Below the pieces are notes generated by a model. It searched no databases. It saw only the letters and a program-made list of their open reading frames with translations, and had not been told where the DNA came from. Shown here one piece after another: positions 25,267-34,516 of a stretch of 64,000 nt of DNA. The translations under genes were made by a program, and so were the position numbers. Each line of letters begins with the position of its first letter. Positions within the stretch are counted from its first letter, which is position 1. The stretch lies in contig CP121313.1 of the NCBI GenBank assembly GCA_043513815.1, forward strand, positions 2,790,001 to 2,854,000. Direction: 5' to 3'. The stretch is from JANQIO01 sp043513815 (GTDB taxonomy: Bacteria > Pseudomonadota > Gammaproteobacteria > Pseudomonadales > Halieaceae).

Positions 25267-28200
25267 AAGAAACAGCTGGGTATTGCCGCCCTTGGCCACC
25301 ACATTATCGGTGCGGGTTTTCTCGGTGGCAAACCGCAGCAGGTAATGCGGCCCGCCCGCCTTGGGACCGGTGCCGGACAGTCCCTGACCACCAAACGGGT
25401 TCACCCCCACCACCGCGCCCACCATGTTGCGGTTGATGTAGGTATTACCCACCCGGGTATTGCGGAACACCTCGCGAGCGAAGCCATCAATGCGGCTGTG
25501 CACGCCCAGGGTCAGGCCGTAGCCGGAGGCGTTGATCTGTTCCAACACCGGCGCTATGTCGCTGCCACGATAACGGATCACGTGCAGAATGGGGCCGAAT
25601 ACTTCCTCCGGAAGCTGGGCCAGGGATTCGATCTCCCAGGCCTGGGGCGGAAAATAAAAACCCTCAGGCAAGTCCCTGCGCAGTTCGCACTTCGCCAGCA
25701 GCTTTGCCTCTCGGCCCATCCGTTCAACGTGTTGTTCGAGCCGCTGCCTGGCCTCCAGGTCAATGACCGGGCCGATGTCAGTGGCCAGGCCCGCCGGGTC
25801 ACCGATGGCCAGCTCTTTCATGGCACCCGCCAGCATGGTGATTACACCGTCGGCAATATCTTCCTGCAGGAACATGACCCGCAAGGCCGAGCAGCGCTGG
25901 CCGGCGCTCTGGAACGCGGAAACAATGGTGTCGTCCACCACCTGTTCAGGTAACGCCGTGGCGTCGACGATCATGGCGTTGAGACCGCCGGTTTCGGCAA
26001 TCAGCGGGGCAATGGGTCCGTCCCGCTCTGCCAGCTGGCGGTTAATAAGCCGCGCTGTGGTGGTGCTGCCGGTAAACGCCACCCCGGTGATACGAGTGTC
26101 CGCCACCAGCCGCCCGCCCACGCCCGGGCCATACCCCGGCAGTAAATGCAGCACATCACCGGGCACGCCAGCCTCATGCAGAAGTTTGACAGCGCGAGCG
26201 GCAATCAAAGGTGTTTGCTCTGCCGGCTTGGCAATCACACAGTTGCCCGCCGCCAGCGCGGCCGCTACCTGACCGGTAAAAATGGCCAGCGGAAAGTTCC
26301 AGGGGCTGATGCAAAGAAAGGTACCGCGACCGTGCAGCGACAGCTCATTCAGCTCGCCGGTCGGCCCGGGCAAGGTCTGGGGTGCAAATCGGGCGCGGGC
26401 TTGCTGGGCGTAGTAGCGCAGGAAGTCCACTGCCTCGCGCACTTCGGACAGGGTGTCATCGATAGTACGACCGGCTTCTGCGGTGATGATGCCCATCAAC
26501 AGCTCACAATCGCGCTCCATCAGGTCTGCTGCCTTCTCAAGACAGGCGGCACGGGCGTCTGCCCCGCGCCGGTCCCAGCCCGGCTGTGCCGCCGTTGCCA
26601 GCGCCAGCGCCTCATCAATGGCGGCGTCGTCGGCGTTTATCACCTCGCCCACCACCCGCCCGCGGACGGCGGGGTTCAGCACGTTCTGCGCGACACCGCT
26701 GCGCCATTCCCCACCGACGATGGGCGCGGCCCGCAGCGGTGAGGCGACCGCCTCCTGCATCTTTTCCAGCAGCGGCGCCACCTCCAGCACCTCGTGGAGG
26801 TCAATGCCACGGGCGTTAAGCCAGGGTTGCGGCTGGTCCGCGTAGATTGCTCTCGGAACCGGTATTTTAGGGTGACGCCTGAGCGGCTGGGCCAGGCTCA
26901 GTTCTACCGGATCCTGAATCAACTCCGCCGGCGGCACTTCGGCATCCATGAAGCGGTTGACGAAGGAGCTGTTGGCGCCGTTCTCCAGCAGTCGGCGCAC
27001 CAGATAGGGCAACAGGTCCTTGTGATTGCCGACTGGAGCGTAAACCCGGACCCGGGTCTGGGGGCTCTGCGCCAGCAGTTCGTCGAACAACAGGCCGCCC
27101 ATACCGTGCAGGCGCTGGAACTCGAAATCCTTGCCCTCACTGAGCGCCAGCACCAGCGCCACGGAATGGGCGTTATGGGTCGCGAACTGTGGGTAGATTT
27201 CCGCCTGCGCAGACAGGAGTCGCTCGGCACACACCTGGTAACACAGGTCGCTGTGGCACTTGCGTGTGAAAACCGGGTAATCGGCAAGCCCCTGCTCCTG
27301 GGCGTGCTTGACCTCACCGTCCCAGTAGGCGCCCTTGACCAGGCGCACCATGAAACGGTGGCCGGTGTCCCGCGCCAGCGCGATCAGCCAGTCGGCAATT
27401 GCCAGGCCGCGCTTCTGGTAGCACTGCAGAACAAAGCCCAGCCCGCCCCAGCCCTTGAGCGCTTCATCGCGTGCCAGTGCTTCGAAAAGGTCCAGGGAAA
27501 CATCAAGCCGATCGCATTCTTCGGCATCGATATTAAAACCCATGCCCGCCTGCTTGCACTCCAGGGCCAGCTCACGCACCTTGGGTAGCAGCTCGTTGAT
27601 GACGCGCTTTTTCTGGCGGAATTCGAAGCGCGGGTGCAGCGCCGACAGCTTCACGGAAATGCCATTGGCATGCTCCACTGTTTCGTCCCCGACACTCGCG
27701 GCGATGGTACGGATGGCTGCCTGATAGTCCTGGAAATAGCGCTCCGCATCCGTCATGGTGCGGGCGCCCTCGCCCAGCATGTCGAAGGAAAAACGCGTGC
27801 CGGGCCGGTTATCTGCAACACCCTTTTTGAGAGCCTCATCGATGCTGCGGCCCAGCACGTACTGGCTGCCCATGATGCGCATGGCCTGCAGCACAGCCTG
27901 GCGAACCACCGGCTCGCCCAGGGAGCTGACAAGCTGCCGCATCCAGCTCCCGGTGTCGCCCGTGATGTCCTCATCCAGGCGGACAATGCGCCCGGTCAGC
28001 ATCAGGCCCCAGACCGAGGCATTAACAAACCCCGAGGGTGACTTGCCCTTGTGCGCGCCCCAGTCACCGGACTGGATTTTTTCGGCAATCAGTCGGTCCG
28101 CCGTGTCCTCGTCGGGCACCCGCAACAAGGCTTCAGCCAGGCACATCAGCGCAATACCCTCACGGTTGGAGAGCCCGAACTCATGCAGGAATGCGTCAAG

Positions 28201-28407
28201 AGTGCCGGCCTCGTCGCTGCGGGAACGACAGTGCTCAACAAACTGCACGGCGCGGTCACAGATAGCGGCGCGCTGCCCCTGGGACAGTGCTGTGCTTTGC
28301 AGCAATTCCTCGACGATGGCGGGCTCGTCGATAGAGGTGGTTTCGCGCAGACGCTGGCGCAGCTCTGCTAACCCCGCCCTCGCGGCCGTATGCTGGGACG
28401 CTGTCAT
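25252..28407 (-). CDS. putA: Bifunctional proline dehydrogenase / P5C dehydrogenase
   Basis: The 1051-residue PutA oxidises proline to glutamate in two channelled steps, passing electrons from FAD to the quinone pool and from the second step to NAD+. The proline dehydrogenase barrel spans about residues 200-470 (GISVKLSALHPR, MVRLVKGAYWDGEVK, ATHNAHSVA). The aldehyde dehydrogenase domain follows from about 560, with E805 in IAETGGLN and catalytic C839 in GQRCSALR. The N-terminal DNA-binding ribbon-helix-helix domain of E. coli PutA is absent, so it should not repress its own gene. AAGGAGA lies 7 bases before the ATG. Confidence 0.97.
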   Translation of the reverse strand: MTASQHTAARAGLAELRQRLRETTSIDEPAIVEELLQSTALSQGQRAAICDRAVQFVEHCRSRSDEAGTLDAFLHEFGLSNREGIALMCLAEALLRVPDEDTADRLIAEKIQSGDWGAHKGKSPSGFVNASVWGLMLTGRIVRLDEDITGDTGSWMRQLVSSLGEPVVRQAVLQAMRIMGSQYVLGRSIDEALKKGVADNRPGTRFSFDMLGEGARTMTDAERYFQDYQAAIRTIAASVGDETVEHANGISVKLSALHPRFEFRQKKRVINELLPKVRELALECKQAGMGFNIDAEECDRLDVSLDLFEALARDEALKGWGGLGFVLQCYQKRGLAIADWLIALARDTGHRFMVRLVKGAYWDGEVKHAQEQGLADYPVFTRKCHSDLCYQVCAERLLSAQAEIYPQFATHNAHSVALVLALSEGKDFEFQRLHGMGGLLFDELLAQSPQTRVRVYAPVGNHKDLLPYLVRRLLENGANSSFVNRFMDAEVPPAELIQDPVELSLAQPLRRHPKIPVPRAIYADQPQPWLNARGIDLHEVLEVAPLLEKMQEAVASPLRAAPIVGGEWRSGVAQNVLNPAVRGRVVGEVINADDAAIDEALALATAAQPGWDRRGADARAACLEKAADLMERDCELLMGIITAEAGRTIDDTLSEVREAVDFLRYYAQQARARFAPQTLPGPTGELNELSLHGRGTFLCISPWNFPLAIFTGQVAAALAAGNCVIAKPAEQTPLIAARAVKLLHEAGVPGDVLHLLPGYGPGVGGRLVADTRITGVAFTGSTTTARLINRQLAERDGPIAPLIAETGGLNAMIVDATALPEQVVDDTIVSAFQSAGQRCSALRVMFLQEDIADGVITMLAGAMKELAIGDPAGLATDIGPVIDLEARQRLEQHVERMGREAKLLAKCELRRDLPEGFYFPPQAWEIESLAQLPEEVFGPILHVIRYRGSDIAPVLEQINASGYGLTLGVHSRIDGFAREVFRNTRVGNTYINRNMVGAVVGVNPFGGQGLSGTGPKAGGPHYLLRFATEKTRTDNVVAKGGNTQLFLLQES

Positions 28408-28476
28408 AGCGTGATCTCCTTTGCTGGCCCCTCGAATAATTCTAGGCCATTGAGGCGAACCTGGCCGCCGCGTTTG

Positions 28477-28755
28477 TCAGCCAAAGCGTTCCTGGGGATG
28501 ACGGCGATTGCCGCGCCCCCTGTAGAGCTTCCACAGGCCGATCAGTGAGGCACCGATCCAGAACACCTCGATCACGAAACTGGCAAGATTGAAGGTAAAG
28601 CAAAGACTGACCAGCAGACAGATAGCGCCGACCAGGTTCATCAGGTTGTAGGCCAGACTGCGGCTATGCACCCTCTCCAGCTGCAGCAGATAGTAGGCCA
28701 GCACCACCAGCGCTGTGCCGAGCATGCCAATGATGTCGGTGATCAGCGTGTCCAC
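28477..28755 (-). CDS. Small CBU_0592-like membrane protein
   Basis: The 92-residue product has three hydrophobic segments and matches the CBU_0592-like small membrane family: IIGMLGTALVVLAYYLL, then SLAYNLMNLVGAICLLVSL, then VIEVFWIGASLIGLWKLYRG. The function of the family is unknown. GTG at 28755 was chosen, with AGGGGG about 11 bases upstream; the frame continues upstream only as a shadow of rubredoxin. It starts 13 bases after the rubredoxin stop and is likely co-transcribed. Confidence 0.75.
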   Translation of the reverse strand: MDTLITDIIGMLGTALVVLAYYLLQLERVHSRSLAYNLMNLVGAICLLVSLCFTFNLASFVIEVFWIGASLIGLWKLYRGRGNRRHPQERFG

Positions 28756-28768
28756 GCGCCAAAGCCCC

Positions 28769-28948
28769 CTAGTCTTCCAGCAGGTCGAAGTCGCTCTTGC
28801 TGATGCCGCAGTCCGGGCATTCCCAGTCCTCGGGAATATCTTCCCAGCGGGTACCGGCCGGTATGCCATCATCCGGCAGGCCCTCGGCTTCGTCGTAAAT
28901 GAAGCCACACACCACGCACTCATACTTCCTGTATGCCGTTTCGTTCAT
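28769..28948 (-). CDS. Rubredoxin
   Basis: This 59-residue gene is short but unmistakable. Translation from ATG at 28948 gives two knuckles for a single iron: CVVCG at residues 11-15 and CPDCG at 44-48, with the aromatic core residues Y9, W35 and W42 and the GTRWEDIPEDW stretch. Rubredoxin is a cytoplasmic one-electron carrier, for example for alkane hydroxylases or peroxide and superoxide reduction. GGGAG lies 7 bases upstream. It follows gspN by 30 bases on the same strand, an unusual neighbour. Confidence 0.96.
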   Translation of the reverse strand: MNETAYRKYECVVCGFIYDEAEGLPDDGIPAGTRWEDIPEDWECPDCGISKSDFDLLED

Positions 28949-28978
28949 TGCTTTACTCCCAGTGCCGCGCAGGCTTTG

Positions 28979-29722
28979 TCAGAATTCGGAATTAAACTTG
29001 AGTCGGTAGCCGCCGTCTACCGGGGCGGCCATCAACTGCAGGGCCGAGGACAGCTCCGGATCAATGACCTCGTCGCTGGTCAGCAGGGCGTCCACGGTAT
29101 ATTGACGCCCGGTCACCTCCAGACCACCCTCGATCCTGATCGGGCCGGACAGGGTCTTCACCTGGGCGGCGCCGGTGGCGGGTGCCATCACCTGGAAGTC
29201 GAGCGCATAGTCCCCAAGGGGCTGGGAACCACGCACGCCACGCCAGAAGGCCTGGCGCCAGACCAGCTTGCCGCGCCCCTCGGCGGGTACACCGCCGGCG
29301 ATGCTCAGGCCGGGGGATTCAAGGGTCAGCGTCCCGCGCAGGTTTACCGGCATGAAATGCCTGATCAGGCTGGCCGAAAAGCTGGCCCGCAGTCCGCGTA
29401 CCAGTGTATCCCCGGAGGGATAAAGGCGAATATTGGCACCGATTTGCTGTTGCCCCCATTCGGACCGGAACTCCACTGTGGGCATCAGCGCCAGCAGGTA
29501 CAGCTGCGACAGACTCCAGTGGGTTCTACCGAGCTGCAACCAGCCCTGGGGGGTGGCGATCGCGGCATTGCTGGCCACACCCTCCCACAGGGTCCCGGAA
29601 AATCCCGACAGCCGAAGCTGATCAGCGGGCAACAGGTAGCCGACCAGGCGAGCCGGTGCGGTAAGGACAAGCACCATCAGGAACAGTAGCACCAGGCCGG
29701 CGCCGGGGAGGATACGTTTCAC
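28979..29722 (-). CDS. gspN: Type II secretion system protein N
   Basis: The 247-residue GspN has one N-terminal membrane helix (residues about 4-24) and a beta-rich periplasmic remainder, with LSGFSGTLWEGVAS typical of the family. GspN is an accessory inner-membrane component of unclear role and is absent from some systems. It is the last gene of the gspC-N operon; it starts 2 bases after the gspM stop. Confidence 0.88.
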   Translation of the reverse strand: MKRILPGAGLVLLFLMVLVLTAPARLVGYLLPADQLRLSGFSGTLWEGVASNAAIATPQGWLQLGRTHWSLSQLYLLALMPTVEFRSEWGQQQIGANIRLYPSGDTLVRGLRASFSASLIRHFMPVNLRGTLTLESPGLSIAGGVPAEGRGKLVWRQAFWRGVRGSQPLGDYALDFQVMAPATGAAQVKTLSGPIRIEGGLEVTGRQYTVDALLTSDEVIDPELSSALQLMAAPVDGGYRLKFNSEF

Positions 29723-29724
29723 TG

Positions 29725-30201
29725 CTAGCCCGCGCCCAGGCGTATGGTGGCCTTGACCACACCGCCACGGTCGCCCTGGTTGATGGCCACTTCCTTGACG
29801 GCGATCCCCTCTCCATACTCGATTCGATAAAGCCAGCGCAGCAGCTCAGCGAAGCCGACGTTTTCAAAGCGAAGCTGGGTTTCGCCGCGGGAATTCGGCG
29901 AGATGCGCGTGGGGCGGATGCCCACGTCCGCGGTCGACGCGTTGATAAGCTGGTTCATATTGCGGCTTACTTGCGGAGTGCCACTGGCCTTCAACTGCTT
30001 GAGTTCACTGGCCATGGCTTGCACGCGAGACAGCTTCTCCTCGGTGACAAGATTACGCTGCGCCATTTCGTCACGCATGCCCGCCAGCGGCTTGAGTACC
30101 AGCATGAACAACACATACAGCACCAGCACCACGGCCACGGCCAGCAGGTAGGCCTGCTCGCGGGCATTGAACTGGCGATACCAGGTGAGAACGGTGTCCA
30201 T
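29725..30201 (-). CDS. gspM: Type II secretion system protein M
   Basis: The 158-residue GspM has the usual short cytoplasmic N terminus (WYRQFNAREQAYLLAV), one membrane helix at about residues 18-38, a coiled-coil-like stretch (about 45-72) and a ferredoxin-like periplasmic domain ending in NQGDRGGVVKATIRL. It partners with GspL at the inner-membrane platform. One base separates it from the gspL stop. Confidence 0.9.
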   Translation of the reverse strand: MDTVLTWYRQFNAREQAYLLAVAVVLVLYVLFMLVLKPLAGMRDEMAQRNLVTEEKLSRVQAMASELKQLKASGTPQVSRNMNQLINASTADVGIRPTRISPNSRGETQLRFENVGFAELLRWLYRIEYGEGIAVKEVAINQGDRGGVVKATIRLGAG

Positions 30202-30202
30202 A

Positions 30203-31396
30203 CTATTTCTCGCTTACCTTCAGTCGCGCGCGCACCACATCCCCCTGGCGATTGCTGTTTTCGGTTACCGCTTCCATACCCTGTTCAGACAGGGACTTGC
30301 GAATCGCTTCCACCGCCGGGAAATCCGGCACCACCAGGTTGATGCGCACATCACCCAGCTTGTCGCTGAAGTTGATGGTCGCCACCTGGGCGCCCGGCTG
30401 GCTGGCTACCACGGCGCCTATTCTGTCCATCAGGCTGATAAAACTGACCGACTGGCTGCCACCGCGCAAATCGTCGATTTGCCGCTTGAGCTGGCGTTCC
30501 GGGTCGACCACTGCGCCGCGCGGCACTACCTCCCGGTAGGCAGACTCAATCTGCTGGCGCAGCAACAGGTTTTCTTCCTCCAGGCTGGCGAAGTGGGCAT
30601 AGGTGGAACCGACCTGCAGCAGAAAAGCCGCAGCGAACACGCCGGCGACCATGCGCCACTGGCGCCACCAAAGCTCAATAGGCAGGTTGGCACCGTAGCC
30701 ACCCTGCAGCAGGTTCAACGGCTGGCGCTCTTCCCTGGCGAGCATCAGTGCGGCGGCGAAGTTTCCGGTCCGCCACTGCATGCGCTCGCGCATCCAGCCC
30801 GGCAGCAGTTCGGTATCGACCGCCTGGTCGAGTCCGTAAACGATAACGGTGTCGGCCATATCCTCGGGCAGGGTGCCCAGCATGGCTGCAGCGAGTTCAC
30901 GCTCGGCCGTAAAACCCTCGTTGGCACCGCTGCGCACCACGATTTGCTGTGCTTCGATCACCACGCACAGCTCACCGGCTTGCCAGGGCAGCAGCAGGGG
31001 TTCCGGCACCCACTGGGCGGCAACCGGATGGTCCGCCAACAAATCCTGCCAGTCCGCCATGGACTGGTGCGTGCAGGCTGCAACCCCCAGTTCCAGCTGG
31101 TCCAGAGCGCGGGAGGCAAAATGCAGGTTGTCGACATCCGTGGCGAAGTCGTCTTCCAGCATGTAGGGCAGCGACTTGCCGATGTGGCGCTTTTCCGCTG
31201 GCGTAATGGTCAGTTCCCGCAGGGTCACATCACCGCCCGGCACGGCGAACAGCACTGGCGCCCGACGCCCCGCGGCCAGCGCCTGCAGTTGCTCCTGTTG
31301 CACCTCGTCATCGAGCGGGCGCGGGTCATCACTGGACCCGGGCGGGTACCAGACCAGCGAGTTATCCAACAGTCTAATTACGGCGGATTCGCGCAC
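30203..31396 (-). CDS. gspL: Type II secretion system protein L
   Basis: The 397-residue GspL has an actin-like cytoplasmic domain (about 1-245), in which ITPAEKRHIGKSLPYMLED is typical, then one membrane helix near 260-280 and a ferredoxin-like periplasmic domain. The cytoplasmic domain binds the ATPase GspE and the periplasmic part binds GspM. The start is GTG at 31396, with GGAG 5 bases upstream. It follows gspK by 28 bases. Confidence 0.93.
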   Translation of the reverse strand: MRESAVIRLLDNSLVWYPPGSSDDPRPLDDEVQQEQLQALAAGRRAPVLFAVPGGDVTLRELTITPAEKRHIGKSLPYMLEDDFATDVDNLHFASRALDQLELGVAACTHQSMADWQDLLADHPVAAQWVPEPLLLPWQAGELCVVIEAQQIVVRSGANEGFTAERELAAAMLGTLPEDMADTVIVYGLDQAVDTELLPGWMRERMQWRTGNFAAALMLAREERQPLNLLQGGYGANLPIELWWRQWRMVAGVFAAAFLLQVGSTYAHFASLEEENLLLRQQIESAYREVVPRGAVVDPERQLKRQIDDLRGGSQSVSFISLMDRIGAVVASQPGAQVATINFSDKLGDVRINLVVPDFPAVEAIRKSLSEQGMEAVTENSNRQGDVVRARLKVSEK

Positions 31397-31424
31397 AAAG
31401 TCTCCAGGCGACGATTATCGGTTT

Positions 31425-32471
31425 CTAGAACGCACCGCTGCTTCGCAGCAGCGTTTTGACCTGCCCGCCCTGGCGGCGCAGTACACTGTAAAGGGTCGAC
31501 TGTCGGTCAGCAACTTCCACCTGCCCGGTATAAAGGAAGTAGTCGGTATTCTCCGATAACAGGTTTCTGTCCACCTCCAGATTGGCCAGCACCGGGCTTG
31601 TGAGCAGGGCTTCGATGTTCTCGAACCCCTCTTCCCCGCGCAGCGCTACCAGGGCCTCGCCCTCGGACTCCGACAGCGGCTCAAGTCGATCCCTGGCATT
31701 GATGGTCCGCAGTACCTGGGCCGGCGCCGTCTGGATGTTCAGGGAGCCATCGCCCCACACCGTCACGAAGGGCTCGATGGCAAGATACAGCTCGGGCGTC
31801 ATGTAGGCCACCATACGCAGCTCACTGACGCTGCTGAACTGGCGATTGCCGGTACGGTAGGAGGGTTGGGCATCGATGTAGTAGCCGTCCTCGGCACCGA
31901 AATCGCGGGGGGTCTGGTCGCTATCCATCCAGTCTTGAATGGCTTCCAGTATCAGCCGCGCGTCCTGCTCGCTGACCTGGGGCTCCTCGAAAGACTGTAG
32001 CAGGCGCAGGAAGCGGCGCTGGGACGTGGTAAAAGTTTCCACCCCATTGCCGGCGCCCGACAGCCCGCCGCGGCCACCCTGTGCTTGTTCGTCGGCATCG
32101 CCGGAGGCATTGGAGGCATTGAGGCTATTGATATACAGCCGGCCGGACAGGTCCTGGATGCTGCCGGTCAGGAAGCCGCCCTCGTCCAGTGCATAGGGAA
32201 TCACCGGCTGCGCCCACAGTTCGGTCAGGTCGTCGCGCTCCCGATTGGCCTGGGCATCGGCCTCTTCGTCCTGGATCAGCGCCATCTTCGCTAGGTCCTC
32301 ACCGCCGCGCAGATAGGCATAGGCCTGGCTGGCAAGAAAGCTGTTGGCGCCGCGCTTCATGAACAGCGTGAACTCGCTGCTCATGGCTACCACCAGAGTG
32401 GTCGCCAGGGCGAACACCAGCATGGCAACAATCAGCGCTGCCCCGCGCTGCCGGCGGCGACTAGCCCGCAT
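31425..32471 (-). CDS. gspK: Type II secretion minor pseudopilin K
   Basis: GspK is the large minor pseudopilin at the pilus tip. The prepilin leader MRASRRRQRG is followed by ALIVAMLVFALATTLVVAM; as usual for GspK, the +5 glutamate is missing. The alpha-helical insert domain and the FVTVWGDGSLNIQTAPAQVL motif with its Ca-binding region follow. I chose ATG at 32471, 4 bases past the gspJ stop, giving 348 residues. An ATG at 32501 would add ten residues and overlap gspJ. Confidence 0.92.
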   Translation of the reverse strand: MRASRRRQRGAALIVAMLVFALATTLVVAMSSEFTLFMKRGANSFLASQAYAYLRGGEDLAKMALIQDEEADAQANRERDDLTELWAQPVIPYALDEGGFLTGSIQDLSGRLYINSLNASNASGDADEQAQGGRGGLSGAGNGVETFTTSQRRFLRLLQSFEEPQVSEQDARLILEAIQDWMDSDQTPRDFGAEDGYYIDAQPSYRTGNRQFSSVSELRMVAYMTPELYLAIEPFVTVWGDGSLNIQTAPAQVLRTINARDRLEPLSESEGEALVALRGEEGFENIEALLTSPVLANLEVDRNLLSENTDYFLYTGQVEVADRQSTLYSVLRRQGGQVKTLLRSSGAF

Positions 32472-32475
32472 ATCT

Positions 32476-33117
32476 CTAGAATTCACGCTGTGGTAACTCA
32501 TAGAGCCATCTCACTTCGCCCCAGTCCTCCAACTCCAGCCGCACTTCCACGGCCTCCGGCAGGGTATTGATACCCTGACCACCATTGAGGCCCCAGGCCT
32601 CCGGCCAGTTCTCGGTCTCGACCTCGTTGGGAGCGATCTCGATGGATTCTCCCAGGAAACGAAACTCCATCAGGTTCACGTTCTCCAGCAGGGCAACGCG
32701 CTGGGGTTCACTCTCATTGGTGCGATCCAGCACCTGGAACTGCTCCCGGTAAAGGGTGGTATCTTCGAGAACGTAGCGCACCCTCTGCATATGGCTGCGC
32801 TGCCGGCCCAGGGTATTGAACCAACCTACCCGGGTGAAGGCGATTCGCTGGTCGATGCGTTCACCACCGACCATTGCCGGCACCACCGCCCCGAACTCAT
32901 TGCGAACTGGCCGATCCACGAAATGTGAAAGGTCGCGACTCAAGAGGCTCCAGGCGCGATTGACCTCGGATATACGCTGGCCCTGTTCGCGCAGCGCCTC
33001 TGCGCTGTCCATGGTGGAATCGAGGCTGGCGAAGGCCAGCACCGCGACCGTGGCGGTAATGGCCATGGCGATCAACACCTCGATAAGCGTAAAGCCGTGA
33101 GCCCTGCGTGCTGACAT
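32476..33117 (-). CDS. gspJ: Type II secretion minor pseudopilin J
   Basis: The 213-residue GspJ starts MSARRAHG, with the prepilin peptidase site before FTLIEVLIAM and glutamate at position +5. A beta-rich globular domain follows, with the family pattern RVRYVLEDTTLYREQF. The start at 33117 overlaps the gspI stop (TGATG), and the upstream continuation of the frame is a shadow of gspI. GspJ joins GspI and GspK in the pseudopilus tip complex. Confidence 0.93.
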   Translation of the reverse strand: MSARRAHGFTLIEVLIAMAITATVAVLAFASLDSTMDSAEALREQGQRISEVNRAWSLLSRDLSHFVDRPVRNEFGAVVPAMVGGERIDQRIAFTRVGWFNTLGRQRSHMQRVRYVLEDTTLYREQFQVLDRTNESEPQRVALLENVNLMEFRFLGESIEIAPNEVETENWPEAWGLNGGQGINTLPEAVEVRLELEDWGEVRWLYELPQREF

Positions 33118-33515
33118 CACTGCCCGGCTCCAGGCACATTGGTGGCATGGATAAAACCAACCAGGGTATAGAGCGGCGTGTCGCGCTGTGCTTCTTCGGC
33201 GGCCACGGTGATTTGCAGGCGAAAGAAATCCGGCACCTCTGTGGGCTGGCTGTCCATCCAGTAAAACCATTCCCGGTCCGCCATGTCCTCGGTGCCACGG
33301 CGCTCCCCGCGAAAGAAGCTGACGCCGCGATTGAGCTGCAGCCGCACCTCGGTCATCTTGTTGGTGGCTACCCACTGGGCCATGGATTTGTCACGCAGGT
33401 AGCCGGTTGCGTCCACCTGCTGGTAGAGCGCCCGCAGCATGGCCGGCAGTGCGATGGCGATAACCATCAGAGCGACCATCACCTCAACCAGCGTAAAGCC
33501 GCGGCTATCCCTCAT
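33117..33515 (-). CDS. gspI: Type II secretion minor pseudopilin I
   Basis: GspI has 132 residues, starting MRDSRG with cleavage before FTLVEVMVALMVIAIALPAML, and glutamate at +5. A small globular domain follows, with NKMTEVRLQLNRG and EWFYWMD. It nucleates the tip complex with GspJ and GspK. The ATG at 33515 overlaps the end of gspH by 11 bases. Confidence 0.92.
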   Translation of the reverse strand: MRDSRGFTLVEVMVALMVIAIALPAMLRALYQQVDATGYLRDKSMAQWVATNKMTEVRLQLNRGVSFFRGERRGTEDMADREWFYWMDSQPTEVPDFFRLQITVAAEEAQRDTPLYTLVGFIHATNVPGAGQ

Positions 33516-34101
33516 CCCGGTCCTCGTTTTCAAGTCCGCGACGGCGCAGCTCGAACCGGCCCAAAAGGTCCCATTCCAGCTCCCACAACAGCTCACCGCT
33601 CTCTACATCCACCCAGCTCATGATGCCGGGGATGGCTTCGCCGCTGGCAAAAAAGATGATCTGCGGCGCCGGTGGCAAGGTCTCGTCCTCCGGTTGCTCG
33701 CGCTGGAGCAGTTCGGTGTCGTCTTCTTCGATCTCCAGGATCACATCGACATTGTCCGGCAGGCTACGACGGCCAAAAGCGTCTTCGTCGAAGGGAGCTG
33801 GCCGCCAGACGTTGCCGGCGCGTTGCAGCCACTCATAACTGTACGCGGTCACGTCCCCGGCGCTGTCGAGGCCGATCAGCACACCCAGGTCAATGCCGCT
33901 CAGCTCGGCCTCGTCCATGGCGTAGCTGGCGATGTCGGCAAACTCGCGAGCAGCAGCATCCACCTCGTAGTCACGGCTTCCGGAGCTGAGTGACAAACCG
34001 GCGATCGACACGATCATGCCGATCACCACCAGCACCAGCAACAGCTCCAGCAAGCTGAAGCCATGCTGGCCGGCAGAATTATCCGTTCTGGTCGTCGCCA
34101 T
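33505..34101 (-). CDS. gspH: Type II secretion minor pseudopilin H
   Basis: The 198-residue GspH starts MATTRTDNSAGQHG, with cleavage before FSLLELLLVLVVIGMIVSIAG and glutamate at +5. The globular part is acidic and ends in a hydrophilic RRRGLENEDRDEG tail. It links the tip complex to the GspG shaft. The start overlaps the end of gspG by 23 bases. Confidence 0.9.
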   Translation of the reverse strand: MATTRTDNSAGQHGFSLLELLLVLVVIGMIVSIAGLSLSSGSRDYEVDAAAREFADIASYAMDEAELSGIDLGVLIGLDSAGDVTAYSYEWLQRAGNVWRPAPFDEDAFGRRSLPDNVDVILEIEEDDTELLQREQPEDETLPPAPQIIFFASGEAIPGIMSWVDVESGELLWELEWDLLGRFELRRRGLENEDRDEG

Positions 34102-34516
34102 CCCAGTTGCCGAGATCGGCGTTCTGGTTCTCACCGCCGGTGAGACCGTCGGCGCCCAGTGAGTAGAGGTCAAACTCGCCATTGTCACCGGGGCTCAGGT
34201 ACAGGTAGGGACGACCCCAGGGGTCTATCGGGGTGCGTTCCAGGTAGCCCCCCTGCTTGAAATTCCTGGGAACGGGATCGAGACCCGAAGGCGCCACCAG
34301 CGCTTCCAGCCCCTGTTCGGTCGTCGGGTAGTTGAAGTTGTCCAGCCGGTAGAGCTTGAGCGCCGTTTCGATATTGGCGAAGTCGGCGTAGACCTTCTGT
34401 ACCCGCGCCTCATCGGCCCGGTTTAGCACCGTCGGTGCCACCACGCTGACCAGCAGGCCCAGGATCACCAGTACCACCAGGATCTCTACCAGGCTGAATC
34501 CACGCTGTTGCTTCAT
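34079..34516 (-). CDS. gspG: Type II secretion major pseudopilin G
   Basis: GspG has 145 residues and forms the pseudopilus shaft. The leader MKQQRG precedes FSLVEILVVLVILGLLVSVVA with glutamate at +5. The mature part has the family sequences LDNFNYPTTEQGLEALV and TPIDPWGRPYLYLSPG, and a C-terminal loop FDLYSLGADG with the Ca-binding aspartates. It starts directly after the gspF stop with no spacer. Confidence 0.97.
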   Translation of the reverse strand: MKQQRGFSLVEILVVLVILGLLVSVVAPTVLNRADEARVQKVYADFANIETALKLYRLDNFNYPTTEQGLEALVAPSGLDPVPRNFKQGGYLERTPIDPWGRPYLYLSPGDNGEFDLYSLGADGLTGGENQNADLGNWDGDDQNG

